64,000 nucleotides of DNA from Cyclina sinensis (Eukaryota > Mollusca > Bivalvia > Venerida > Veneridae): contig JAAONU010000004.1 in NCBI GenBank assembly GCA_012932295.1, forward strand, positions 8,928,630-8,992,629. Reading direction: 5' to 3'. This document shows, piece after piece, positions 41,090 through 52,060 of this stretch; position 1 is the first letter of the stretch, and each line of letters begins with the position of its first letter. The notes beneath the pieces are model-generated. The model saw nothing but the letters and a program-made list of their open reading frames with translations. It was not told the DNA's origin and did not search any database. Both the position numbers and the translations under genes were made by a program.

Positions 41090-42655
41090 TTAGCTCACCT
41101 GGCACAAAGTGCAAGAGTGAGCTTTTGTCATACCCCAATGTCCGGTGTGCATCGTGAGGCGTCAACAATTCCATTCAAACAACATCTCCTCTGAAACCAC
41201 TGAGCCAAATTCAATGAAACTTGCATGGGATGTTCCTTGCCTGAAGCTCTTTCAAAGTTGTTCAAAGAATTCAATCCATGCAGAACTCTGGTTGCTATGG
41301 CAACTTAAAGGAAAAACTTTGAAAATCTTCTTGTCTGAAACCACAAGGCCTTGAGCTTAGATATTTGGTATGTAGCATCATCAAAGTGATCCTCCACCAA
41401 GATTGTTCAAATTATGACCCTGGGGTCAGAACTGGCCACGCCCTGGGGGTCACTTGATTTACATAGAGTTATATAGGGAAAACTTTAAAAATCTTCTTGT
41501 CAGAAACCACAAGGCATGGAGCTTAGATATTTGGTGTTGAGCATTGTCTAGTGGACCTCTACCAAGGTTATTCAAATCATAGCCCCTGGATCAAAATTGG
41601 CTCCGCCCAAGGGTTCACATGTTTTACATAGAGTTATATAGTAAATTCTTTAATAATCTTCTTGTAAGAAACTGCAAGGCCTGGAGCTTAGATATTTGGT
41701 ATGTGGCATCATCTTGTGGACTTCTACAAAGATTGTTCAAATTATGACCCTGGGGTCAGAACTGACCCCGCCCAGGGCTTACTTGATTTACATAGAGTTA
41801 TATAGGGAAAACTTTAAAAATCTTCTTGTCAGAAACCACAAGGCATGGAGCTTAGATATTTGGTGTTGAGCATTGTCTAGTAGACCTCTACCTAGATTGT
41901 TCAGATCAGGGCCCCTGGGTCAAAACTGGCCCCGCCCAAGGGGTCACATGTTTTACATAGAGTTATATAGCAAAAAACTTTAAAAATCTTCTCGTCACAA
42001 ACTGTAAGGCCTGGAGGTTAGATATTTGGTGGTATGCACTGTGACTACAGTCGGGTCACCCCTACCCCCACACCCTCCACCCCCACCCCCAAATTTTTTT
42101 CTCATTTGTTAAGTTTTTCGCTATGGCAATAAAATTTGGACCATTTGTACATTTTTTCAAGATGATTTTAAAAAACATTATTCCTTGACCTATATTTTTG
42201 ACCTACTGACCTACTTTTTTGGTTTTTTAGCTACAGCAATGAAATTTGGACCATGTGAACAGTTTTTCGTTTCGATTTCAAAAATGTCATCGCATGACCT
42301 ATATTTTTGACCTACTGACCTACTTTTTGTTTTTGGAGCTATGGCAATGAAATTTGGACCATGTATACAGTTTTTTGTTCAGATTTCAAAAACGTCATAG
42401 CATGACCTACATTTTTGACCTACTTTTTTGTTTTAAAGCTACAGCAATGAAATTTGGACTGTGTGTACAGCTTTCCGTTCCGATTTCAAAAATGTCATCT
42501 AATGACCTATATTTTGACCTACTGACCTACTTTTTGTTTTTGGAGCTATGGCAATGAAATTGCATCGGTCCATTTCTGTGATATGCATCATTACATTCAT
42601 AAAAATCTTTCATCTTTGAACCCAAGTGAGCGCTTTAGGGCCATTGGCCCTCTTG
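41090..42655 (+). repeat. AGCTCACC-type Helentron-like element with GACCTAC tail
   Basis: 5' end TTTTTAGCTCACCTGGCACA with GTGCAAGAGTGAGCT (hairpin). It has four units of about 165 bp with GCTTAGATATTTGGTATGTA and GGGTCACTTGATTTACATAG. A C-rich tract at 42055-42100 separates these from five GACCTACTGACCTAC units. The 3' end has GTGAGCGCTTT, the AGGGCCATTGGCCCT hairpin and CTTG. The 5.3-kb duplication starts inside its tail at about 42411. Confidence 0.75.
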
Positions 42656-43748
42656 TTTAATGATCTTTCCTCTTAAAACAGTTTTGGTATATAGATTTAT
42701 TATAGTATATTTATAAAAGTCTTTTATTGTTGTTTCAACAAAGAGTTTTAAAAATATTCTTGCCTGAATTTGATGATTTCCAAATATTTTTGCAGTGCCA
42801 TGTGAAATGTCTGGCATCATCAGTGTGCAGCCTAGGCTGACGGGCGATTATTTCATCTGTTCTGTGATGCTCATAGGGGCTTGTACTTCAAAATTTCTTG
42901 CTGAATCGAGAAACCTCAGATTTTATAGGATTGTTTAGTATGATAAATAGGTGAAAGGTATTGCAACTGCTTGATCAAAGATCAAGATTACAGGGGCCTG
43001 CTTTGAAGAGGGGAGGGGGGCATACATGTTTCACAAACAACTCTTGCTTAGTTTCTTATAGGCATTTAAATCATGATTATTGTAGCTTTCCTATGATAAT
43101 ATTCTATGCAAACTTTATCATGTTTGTGTGTATAAGTTTCGCTCCTGTATAAGACGCATCCACAAAATCAAGCAATTTTGAAGTAAAAATAAAACAACAG
43201 TTATTCCATGTATCAAAGAAATAGGGTATCCTGTCATCTGCACTATGAAGTTTTATGATTGCTTTATATAATTTGACTTAGCTTGTCTGTCTGTCATATC
43301 CTCCCTCTGTCTGTAGACACCTATTCTCTGTTGTATTCCTCATTCAGGATACTGATAGGTATAGCAAAGTTACCATGGTTATGAGTCAGTTAAAGATTTC
43401 TAGGGTAGATAACATGTTAAACTCTGTCAGAACAATTTGGCCTTTGATTTCTAACAACTTTTTTAGTCAAAAAGTATTTATTATTATACTTTTGAGTGCA
43501 CATCTAATTAATTTTCATTCTGTTAAAAAATGTTTTGTGCCTGTATGTAAGTTCCACATTTGCTTTTGTGACATGTTTATACTTGCTCTCAGGAAAACAG
43601 GAAATGCACAAGCTTCAGATTTTACTGTCTATATTAAACTTTATATTGTACTGTTTTTTGTGGTATTTATACAGGATCTTTGTAGATTTTTAAGTCCTTA
43701 TATAATAAAAAGTATTATGAATTTAATGTTAATTTTATTTAATTTTGC

Positions 43749-45203
43749 TACCCCCACTTTGTTAGAGGCATATAGCGTGACTCTTGTCCATACGTCCATA
43801 TGTACGCCTGTACGGCCCAAAATCTTAAACTGCTAGTTCCTCTTCTAGAGGACTTGCTTCAAATTTTACAGATGAACAACATCGCTGTGTTTATGTTTGT
43901 ACTGGCAGGATTTTTTGTTGTGCCTAGTTGCACCGGAGTTATTGGCCTTTGTACTTTTTATGCCCCCAAAGGCAGGCGTTTAGTAATTGCACTGTCTGTC
44001 AGTCCGTCCATCCATCTGTCTGGTAAATTCTTGTCCTCGTCTCAACTCCAAAACCGCTGGAGGATTTCACTGAAATTTCACAGGAATGTTTGTCACCAAG
44101 CCTAGTTGTGCATATCATCAGGAGTTTGTGCTCGGATTATTTTTGGCAGAGATATGTGCACTTAATCATTTTTTACTATAACTTCTATATTAAAATCTTC
44201 TCCACACTTTGTCTCCAAAACCGCTTGGAGGATTTCATTTTAACTTCACAGGAATGTTTGTCACCAAGCCTTGTTGTCCATGTCAGAAGTTTCTGCTCAG
44301 ATTATTTTTGGCAGAGTTATGGGCTCTTAGTCATTTTTTACTCTAACTTCTATATTAAAAATCTTGTCCACCCTTCATCTCCAAAACCACTGGAGTATTT
44401 CATTGAAACTACACAGGAATGTTTGTCACCAAACCTATCTGTGCATATCGTCAGGAGTTTCTGGTCGGATTATTTTTGGCATTGGTTTGGGCCCGTAGTC
44501 ATTTTTTACTATAACTTCTATATTAAAATATTGTCCAAGCTACATCTCCAAAACCGCTTGGGGGATTTTATTATATATAAAACATCAGTAGGGGTTGGGA
44601 ATAAAAAACATTATTGTTCGAATTCAAGGCCAAACTTACAGCTTTCTATTTCATTGAATTATTATGTCTTCAACCTTCATATAAGAATCTGAAGCAGAAA
44701 AACATTACTTTACCATTTACCTTCAGTTCATGCTCGATTTTTTGTCTGATCTCTTTTCTACAGGCATATTCAATTACATATTTACACCAGTTTCATTTCA
44801 AAGTAACATTTAGGGGACAATGTCAATTTCCAGTGACAGTTCTTGTTACTATTTTGGATGTAGAGAAAATATTGTGTCAAACTTCTCACTCTTCTTGAAG
44901 AGGATTTCTTTCAGATTTTAACAGATGAACAACCTGGGCCGGTAGATGGTTGCGAAAGAAGGAATTTTTGTTGGGCCAATTTTTACTGGAAAAAAAGGAC
45001 CTTAGTATTTTTCACAATACACCCATTATTGAAACCCTAATACATCTCTTGGAGAGTTTGATTCAGACTTTCATAGATGAATAATCCTTGCGCCCAGCTA
45101 GTTTCTTTACAACAAGTATTGCACTGTTTCTTGTCCAGCTTGCTGCTGAAAGCATACCAAAGTGTGTGTTGGAGGGATGGAGGCATCCATGACAGAATTC
45201 TAG
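43749..45203 (+). repeat. ACCCCCAC-type element, unit 1, host of a nested element
   Basis: 5' CCCCCACTTTGTTAGAGGCA, then TATAGCGTGACTCTTGTCC, similar to the start of the element at 21194. The 3' end GGAGGCATCCATGACAGAA then TTCTAG matches the same family. It is split by the element at 43958-44845. Confidence 0.65.
43958..44845 (+). repeat. ATGCCCCC-type Helentron-like element, unit 1, nested
   Basis: 5' TTTATGCCCCCAAAGGCAGGC and a GTCAGTCCGTCC run; three or four units of about 165 bp with CTCCAAAACCGCTTGGAGG and CACAGGAATGTTTGTCACC. The 3' end has TGTCAATTTCCAGTGACA (hairpin) and GTTCTTG. A 200-codon ORF here only reflects these units. Confidence 0.78.
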
Positions 45204-45607
45204 TTTAAATTTAATTTGTAGACTTGCAATTTGTGAAACTTTCTGCACCTGTCATAACAATGTCTGCATTTCTACAAAAATTAGTTAAGAAGGTAGATGA
45301 AATGTCAAAATGTCACAATTTTATTTAATGAGATAACGCACAGGAATACATTCTCCACGCATTAAAAAGGGACGATTCTCAAACCCTTTGACAGTATTAT
45401 TCCTTTAAACAGCAGCCATTTATTTCGAAGTTGTTCATTGAACCTTATTATTGTCAGCAAAGCCTGGTTCTAACATTTTAAATAGTCAGTTTTTGTGTGT
45501 GTATTTCTGTCATATATTTTTAAAAGAAAGCTACAACAAAATGTGCCATGACTATATATACGCCAAAACAAAAACAAAACGTCTTCTAATATTTGCATGC
45601 AGTATTT
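45204..45607 (-). other. 3' flank of CaaX gene copy 1
   Basis: Downstream of the minus-strand stop codon. On the minus strand AATAAA occurs near 45320 and near 45420, both candidate polyadenylation signals. No other feature seen. Confidence 0.45.
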
Positions 45608-46729
45608 TTACACAACGACACAAACACAACTGTTTTTCTTTCTACTTTTGATGGATGAAATCACCTTCAGTTCTCTTAGAAGATGAAATATAAAATTTAT
45701 CAGATAATTTGACCCATACACTTTGCTAGACACAAGCTTGATATAATCTGACGGTGGTTCTTGGCTTATGCACAGGAAGTGTGTTTTCGGAAACTCCCGG
45801 GCATAATCAGTCAGACAACATTTCTCGGCGACGGTGATATCTGGTTCCATGATGATGAAGATCGGCACCACGGAGGCAAATTTTTTCTGGACGGCCCAGG
45901 ACGGCCTGAGGGGCTCTTCTGATAAATAATTTGCTATGAAAGATTCAATACAACAAATATCTTCTGCTGTTCTCGAACTGCTGAGTTTATCTTTCGATTG
46001 TCTTGAATCTAGGCTTCTTTGTAGAGGATGATCGCTAACATCCGGACGGTTTGCTCTTGAGCCAGTCCTACCCAATTTTTCAAACTGGACTTCCGTAGCG
46101 GAAACAGGCCTGCTTGACATGCTTCCACCATTCCAGTGCGTTTTATGTAAATTACGGGGACCAAATTGCCCAAGCATTATCTCAATGGTCTTCTTATGTT
46201 CTTCAACTTTTTCTATATGCTTTGTCATTCTTTTTACATCGTGTATATCATGCCCAAAACCAGCGTGTAACAAAATGTAAGCACTGTTATCCCAGTTCCT
46301 TGTTTTACATAGAAATCTTATCACCTTTGGCCACCAGGAGTAAATTTCGGCGCCTTCGTATGCCTGTATAATTTGACTGTCGGCAAATTCTTGCCATTGT
46401 TTATTGAACCTTCCTTCGTCTTTGCTTTTAAGCAGCAAAATCATGTACTTCTCACTTTTCCTTGGATCAATAGAAAGACCGCGAAGCCATTTATCTACAG
46501 CATTGTTCTCTTCAGCAGTCCTTTTTGTTTCGTCCAGAATGAACAATATTTTTCGGCATTTTTCTACCGGATTCTTGCCGTAAATACCCGAGGACTCAAC
46601 ATCGGGCGGGTCTTTCAGCGTCTCTAACAAACTTATAATGGTGTTCGCCAGATCCTCTGAGCAATCCGACTCGTCCGTCACTACAAGAATTTTCCATAAC
46701 CAATCAGAATAATTATCCAGGTAATCCAT
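45608..46729 (-). CDS. Uncharacterised two-part protein with polybasic CaaX tail, copy 1
   Basis: Intact 373-codon frame without introns. I do not recognise the family. Residues 10-150 look like an alpha/beta fold: strands KILVVTD (13-19), ILFILDE (61-67) and YMILLL (95-100) alternate with helices, then SWWPKVIRFLC. Residues 201-255 form a Ser/Arg-rich, probably disordered linker. Residues 256-360 again read strand-helix-strand-helix (VVPIFIIM 277-284; THFLCIS 316-322). The end, KSRKKNSCVCVVV, combines a basic patch with CVVV, a plausible CaaX prenylation signal for membrane attachment. There is no P-loop, so it is not a small GTPase. TIR- or SEFIR-like folds came to mind but no defining motif is present. 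The start is firm: AAAATGG context with an in-frame TAA nine bases upstream. TATATATA lies about 45 bases upstream. Confidence 0.88.
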   Translation of the reverse strand: MDYLDNYSDWLWKILVVTDESDCSEDLANTIISLLETLKDPPDVESSGIYGKNPVEKCRKILFILDETKRTAEENNAVDKWLRGLSIDPRKSEKYMILLLKSKDEGRFNKQWQEFADSQIIQAYEGAEIYSWWPKVIRFLCKTRNWDNSAYILLHAGFGHDIHDVKRMTKHIEKVEEHKKTIEIMLGQFGPRNLHKTHWNGGSMSSRPVSATEVQFEKLGRTGSRANRPDVSDHPLQRSLDSRQSKDKLSSSRTAEDICCIESFIANYLSEEPLRPSWAVQKKFASVVPIFIIMEPDITVAEKCCLTDYAREFPKTHFLCISQEPPSDYIKLVSSKVYGSNYLINFIFHLLRELKVISSIKSRKKNSCVCVVV

Positions 46730-47761
46730 TTTTATTTATTTTTTCAATTCATTTTTTCACTCTTTCTTCATATATATATTCAGGGACCGTATATTAATAG
46801 TAAGTCCCAGATATATTTAAGAAACTATCGAATAGTTAATGCATAACTTGTTTTCAGGACATGCCATTGTTTCACTTTTCCTTTGTGTCACGAGTAAAAG
46901 TCATCTATTTTCTTTTGTTTTTAAAAAAGTATACTAGTACTTACTGTTCAAGTATTTTGTAACGCTTAATTTATTTCCTTTGTATAACTGTAATGTCTTC
47001 AAAAAAGGCCCTTTCACAAAATCAATACGGATGGGGGGTAATTGCGTATTTGTAAATAATGTAGTAAGACCAGCAGTTTCCTCCCTTGCTATAACAAGGA
47101 TCTCAATTTTGCATAATTAAATGAATGTTTTTGGGCTTCTAAATTGCGCGTTCGAATTGCTCTGAAGGAATTTTGTTGTTATCTATAACCACAGATCCTC
47201 TGAGTGAGGGCTGGTCTATAACTCCGTGGTAATACCTTATATGAGCCGCACAAATTTTGATGAACACTCCATGATAAATAATATTTGATGCGCTATCCAG
47301 TGCAGCATAAAATGTGTAAAAGTTATTCTGGATTTTTTGTCACCCGGGCATCATGAGGTCATTTGTGTGTGTGTCCATACATGTGTGCGTGCGAGTCCTT
47401 ACTCGGAAACCTTTATATTGGCACGAAAACATCAGGCTGCATACATCCCTAAATAATTAAATTTACAATTATGTTTTTAAAGACAATTGTAAACTTTATG
47501 TATACTTAAATTGTTTTGTTTTTTCTATGAAAAAATAGTTTTACAATATATTTAGATATCATCAATAAAGAAATATGCCTGTGTATATGTTTTTTCGACG
47601 TATTCCTTTCATAATTGAAGTAATCGAAATGAATGGTTACAATACAAAATCATAATTAAAGCTGAAATTACAAAATAGTTTGTATTTTTCTCTCTTTTAC
47701 GTACTGTAATAGGACTTTAACCATAAAATTTCTTTTCCCTTCATCTGTTGATATAATGAGT
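46730..47761 (-). promoter_or_regulatory. 5' flank of CaaX gene copy 1
   Basis: Free of recognised repeats and almost identical to 52061-53079. A TATATATA stretch (46770-46778) could serve as a TATA box for the minus-strand gene. No other regulatory site can be supported. Confidence 0.35.
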
Positions 47762-47769
47762 GCTCTACC

Positions 47770-48014
47770 ATTTTTGACCTACTTTTTTGTTTTAAAGCTA
47801 CAGCAATGAAATTTGGACTGTGTGTACAGCTTTCCGTTCCGATTTCAAAAATGTCATCTAATGACCTATATTTTGACCTACTGACCTACTTTTTGTTTTT
47901 GGAGCTATGGCAATGAAATTGCATCGGTCCATTTCTGTGATATGCATCATTACATTCATAAAAATCTTTCATCTTTGAACCCAGGTGAGCGCTTTAGGGC
48001 CATTGGCCCTCTTG
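47770..48014 (+). repeat. Tail of a GACCTAC/hairpin-CTTG element, unit 2
   Basis: Duplicated tail of the element at 41090-42655: two GACCTAC units, then the AGGGCCATTGGCCCT hairpin and CTTG (48011-48014). Its 5' part is absent because the duplication began inside it. Confidence 0.85.
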
Positions 48015-49083
48015 TTTAATGATCTTTCCTCTTAAAACAGTTTTGGTATATAGATTTATTATAGTATATTGATAAAAGTCTTTTATTGTTGTTTCAACAA
48101 AGAGTTTTAAAAATATTCTTGCCTGAATTTGATGATTTCCAAATATTTTTGCAGTGCCATGTGAAATGTCTGGCATCATCAGTGTGCAGCCTAGGCTGAC
48201 GGGCGATTATTTCATCTGTTCTGTGATGCTCATAGGGGCTTGTACTTCAAAATTTCTTGCTGAATCGAGAAACCTCAGATTTTATAGGATTGTTTAGTAT
48301 GATAAATAGGTGAAAGGTATTGCAACTGCTTGATCAAAGATCTTTGAAGAGGGAAGAGGGGCATACATGTTTCACAAACAACTCTTGCTTAGTTTTTTTA
48401 TAGGCATTTAAATCATGATTATTGTAGCTTTCCTATGATAATATTCTATGCAAACTGTATCATGTTTGTGTGTATAAGTTTCGCTCCTGTATAAGACGCA
48501 TCCACAAAATCAAGCAATTTTGAAGTAAAAATAAAACAACAGTTATTCCATGTATCAAAGAAATAGGGTATCCTGTCATCTGCACTATGAAGTTTTATGA
48601 TTGCTTTATATTTGACTTAGCTTGTCTGTCTGTCATATCCTCCCTCTGTCTGTAGACACCTATTCTCTGTTGTATTCCTCATTCAGGAAGTTGATGGGTA
48701 TAGCAGAGTTACCATGGTTATGAGTCAGTTAAAGATTTCTAGGGTATATAACATGTTTAACTATGTCAGAACAATTTGGCCTTTGATTTCTAACAACTTT
48801 TTTAGTCAGATAGTATTTATTATTATACTTTTGAGTGCACATCTAATTAATTTTCATTCTTTAAAAAATATTTTGTCCCTATATGTAAGTTCCACATTTG
48901 CTTTTGTGACATCTTTATACCTGCTCTCAGGAAAACAGGAAATGCACAAGCTTCAGATTTTATTGTCTATATTAAACCTAATTTTGTATTTTTGTCGTAT
49001 TTATACAGGATCTTTGTAGATTTTTAAGTCCTTATATAATAAAAAGTATTATAAATTTAATGTTAATTTTATTTAATTTTGCT

Positions 49084-50528
49084 ACCCCCACTTTGTTAGA
49101 GGCATATAGCGTGACTCTTGTCCATACGGCCATATGTACGCCTGTATGGCCCAAAATCTTAAACTGCTAGTTCCTCTTCTAGAGGACTTGCTTCAAATTG
49201 TACAGATGAACATCGCTGTGTATATGTTTGTACTGGCAGGATTTTTTGTTGTGCCTAGTTGCACCGGAGTTATTGGCCTTTGTACTTTTTATGCCCCCAA
49301 AGGCAGGCATATAGTAATTGCACTGTCTGTCCGTCCGTCCATCCATCTGTCTGGTAAATTCTTGTCCTCGTTTCAACTCCAAAACCGCTGGAGGATTTCA
49401 TTGAAACTTCACAGGAATGTTTGTCACCAAGCCTAGTTGTGCATATCATCAGGAGTTTGTGCTCGGATTATTTTTGGCAGAGATATGTGCACTTAATCAT
49501 TTTTACTATAACTTCTATATTAAAATCTTCTCCACACTTTGTCTCCAAAACCGCTTGGAGGATTTCATTTTAACTTCACAGGAATGTTTGTCACCAAGCC
49601 TTGTTGTGCATGTCAGAAGTTTCTGCTCAGATTATTTTTGGCAGAGTTATGGGCTCTTAGTCATTTTTTACTCTAACTTCTATATTAAAAATCTTGTCCA
49701 CCCTTCATCTCCAAAACCACTGGAGTATTTCATTGAAACTACACAGGAATGTTTGTCACCAAACCTATCTGTGCATATCGTCAGGAGTTTCTGGTCGGAT
49801 TATTTTTGGCATTGGTTTGGGCCCGTAGTCATTTTTTACTATAACTTCTATATTAAAATATTGTCCAAGCTACATCTCCAAAACCGCTTGGGGGATTTTA
49901 TTATATATAAAACATCAGTAGGGGTTGGGAATAAAACATTATTGTTCGAATTCAAGGCCAAACTTACAGCTTTCTATTTTATTGAATTATTATGTCTTCA
50001 ACCTTCATATAAGAATCTGAAGCAGAAAAACATTACTTTACCATTTACCTTCAGTTCATGCTCGATTTTTTTGTCTGATCTCTTTTCCACAGGCATATTC
50101 AATTACATATTTACACCAGTTTCATTTCTAAGTAACATTTAGGGGACAATGTCAATTTCCAGTGACAGTTCTTGTTACTATTTTGGATGTAGAGAAAATA
50201 TTGTGTCAAACTTCTCACTCTTCTTGAAGAGGATTTCTTTCAGATTTTAACAGATGAACAACCTGGGCCGGTAGATGGTTGCGAAAGAAGGAATTTTTGT
50301 TGGGCCAATTTTTACTGGAAAAAAAGGACCTTAGTATTTTTCACAATACACCCATTATTGAAACCCTAATTCATCTCTTGGAGAGTTTGATTCAGACTTT
50401 CATAGATGAATAATCCTTACGCCCAGTTTCTTTACAACAAGTATTGCACTGTTTCTTGTCCAGCTTGCTGCTGAAAGCATACCAAAGTGTGTGTTGGAGG
50501 GATGGAGGCATCTATGACAGAATTCTAG
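49084..50528 (+). repeat. ACCCCCAC-type element, unit 2, host of a nested element
   Basis: Duplicate of 43749-45203, with the same nested insertion and the same TTCTAG end. Confidence 0.65.
49290..50174 (+). repeat. ATGCCCCC-type Helentron-like element, unit 2, nested
   Basis: Duplicate of 43958-44845; here the run reads GTCCGTCCGTCC and the 5' hairpin is TATGCCCCCAAAGGCAGGCATA in split form, closer to the presumed original. Small indels give a longer chance ORF of 241 codons than in unit 1. Confidence 0.78.
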
Positions 50529-50938
50529 TTTAAATTTAATTTGTAGACTTGCAATTTGTGAAACTTTCTGCACCTGTCATAACAATGTCTGCATTTCTAC
50601 AAAAATTAGTTAAGAAGGAAGATGAAATGTCAAAATGTCACAATTTTATTTAATGAGATAACGCACAGGAATACATTCTCCACGCATTAGAAAGGGACGA
50701 TTCTCAAACCCTTTGACAGTATTATTCCTTTAAACAGCAGCCATTTATTTCGAAGTTGTTCATTGAACCTTATTATTGTCAGCAAAGCCTGGTTCTAACA
50801 TTTTTAATAGTCAGTTTTTGTGTGTGTATTTCTGTCATATATTTTTAAAAGAAAGCTACAACAAAATGTGTCATGACTATATATATATATACGCCAAAAC
50901 AAAAACAAAACGTCTTCTGATATTTGCATGCAGTATTT
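50529..50938 (-). other. 3' flank of CaaX gene copy 2
   Basis: Same as 45204-45607 apart from a longer (TA)n run near 50880-50890 and a few substitutions. Confidence 0.45.
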
Positions 50939-52060
50939 TTACACAACGACACAAACACAACTGTCCTTCTTTCTACTTTTGATGGATGAAATCACCTTCA
51001 GTTCTCTTAGAAGATGAAATATAAAATTTATCAGATCATTTGACCCATACACTTTGCTCGACACAAGCTTGATATAATCTGACGGTGGTTCTTGGCTTAC
51101 GCACAGGAAGTGTGTTTTCGGAAACTCCAGGGCATAATCGGTCAGACAACATTTCTCGGCGACAGTAATATCTGGTTTCATGATGATGAAGATCGGCACC
51201 ACGGAAGCAAATTTTTTCTGGACGGCCCAGGACGGCCTGAGGGGCTCTTCTGATAAATAATTTGCTATGAAAGATTCAATACAACAAATATCGTCTGCTG
51301 TTCTCGAACTGCTGAGTTTATCTTTCGACTGTCTTGAATCTAGGCTTCTTTGTAGAGGATGATCGCTAACATCCGGACGGTTTGCTCTTGAGCCAGTCCT
51401 ACCCAATTTTTCAAACTGGACTTCCGTAGCGGAAACAGGCCTGCTTGACATGCTTCCACCATTCCAGTGCGTTTTATGTAAATTACGGGGACCAAATTGC
51501 CCAAGCATTATCTCAATGGTCTTCTTATGTTCTTCAACTTTTTCTATATGCTTTGTCATTCTTTTTACATCATGTATATCATGCCCAAAACCAGCGTGTA
51601 ACAAAATGTAAGCACTGTTATCCCAGTTCCTTGTTTTACATAGAAATCTTATCACCTTTGGCCACCAGGAGTAAATTTCGGCGCCTTCGTATGCCTGTAT
51701 AATTTGACTGTCGGCAAATTCTTGCCATTGTTTATTGAACCTTCCTTCGTCTTTGCTTTTAAGCAGCAAAATCATGTACTTCTCACTTTTCCTTGGATCA
51801 ATAGAAAGACCGCGAAGCCATTTATCTACAGCATTGTTCTCTTCAGCAGTCCTTTTTGTTTCGTCCAGAATGAACAATATTTTTCGGCATTTTTCTACCG
51901 GATTCTTGCCGTAAATACCCGAGGACTCAACATCGGGCGGGTCTTTCAGCGTCTCTAACAAACTTATAATGGTGTTCGCCAGATCCTCTGAGCAATCCGA
52001 CTCGTCCGTCACTACAAGAATTTTCCATAACCAATCAGAATAATTATCCAGGTAATCCAT
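50939..52060 (-). CDS. Uncharacterised two-part protein with polybasic CaaX tail, copy 2
   Basis: Intact 373-codon paralogue of the gene at 45608-46729, same start, length and layout. By hand alignment the coding sequences differ at 14 of 1122 bases. Six change an amino acid (copy 1 to copy 2): E256D, E295K, R311L, I321V, Y342D, N366D. All lie in the C-terminal part; the N-terminal domain and linker are identical at the protein level. The tail KSRKKDSCVCVVV keeps the candidate CaaX box. Both frames staying open argues that both copies code for protein, or that the duplication is too recent for decay. The family is not recognised. Confidence 0.88.
   Translation of the reverse strand: MDYLDNYSDWLWKILVVTDESDCSEDLANTIISLLETLKDPPDVESSGIYGKNPVEKCRKILFILDETKRTAEENNAVDKWLRGLSIDPRKSEKYMILLLKSKDEGRFNKQWQEFADSQIIQAYEGAEIYSWWPKVIRFLCKTRNWDNSAYILLHAGFGHDIHDVKRMTKHIEKVEEHKKTIEIMLGQFGPRNLHKTHWNGGSMSSRPVSATEVQFEKLGRTGSRANRPDVSDHPLQRSLDSRQSKDKLSSSRTADDICCIESFIANYLSEEPLRPSWAVQKKFASVVPIFIIMKPDITVAEKCCLTDYALEFPKTHFLCVSQEPPSDYIKLVSSKVYGSNDLINFIFHLLRELKVISSIKSRKKDSCVCVVV

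Larger units (their letters stand above)
42411..47761. repeat. Tandem segmental duplication, unit 1 (about 5.35 kb)
   Basis: Matches 47770-53079 base for base over nearly its whole length, with scattered substitutions and small indels (for example about 21 bp near 42985-43006 missing from unit 2). It carries one complete CaaX-tailed gene and the nested repeats at 43749-45203. The left edge lies in a GACCTAC repeat, the right edge in unique sequence ending ATATAATGAGT. Confidence 0.97.

Noticed and set aside
44090..44692. ORF of 200 codons (241 codons in the duplicate at 49417-50142)
   Set aside because: It lies wholly inside the tandem units of a nested repeat element, the peptide repeats the same phrase, and indels change its length between the two copies.
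45608..46729. Small GTPase identity for the CaaX gene
   Set aside because: The tail fits, but there is no GxxxxGK(S/T), DxxG or NKxD motif anywhere in the protein.
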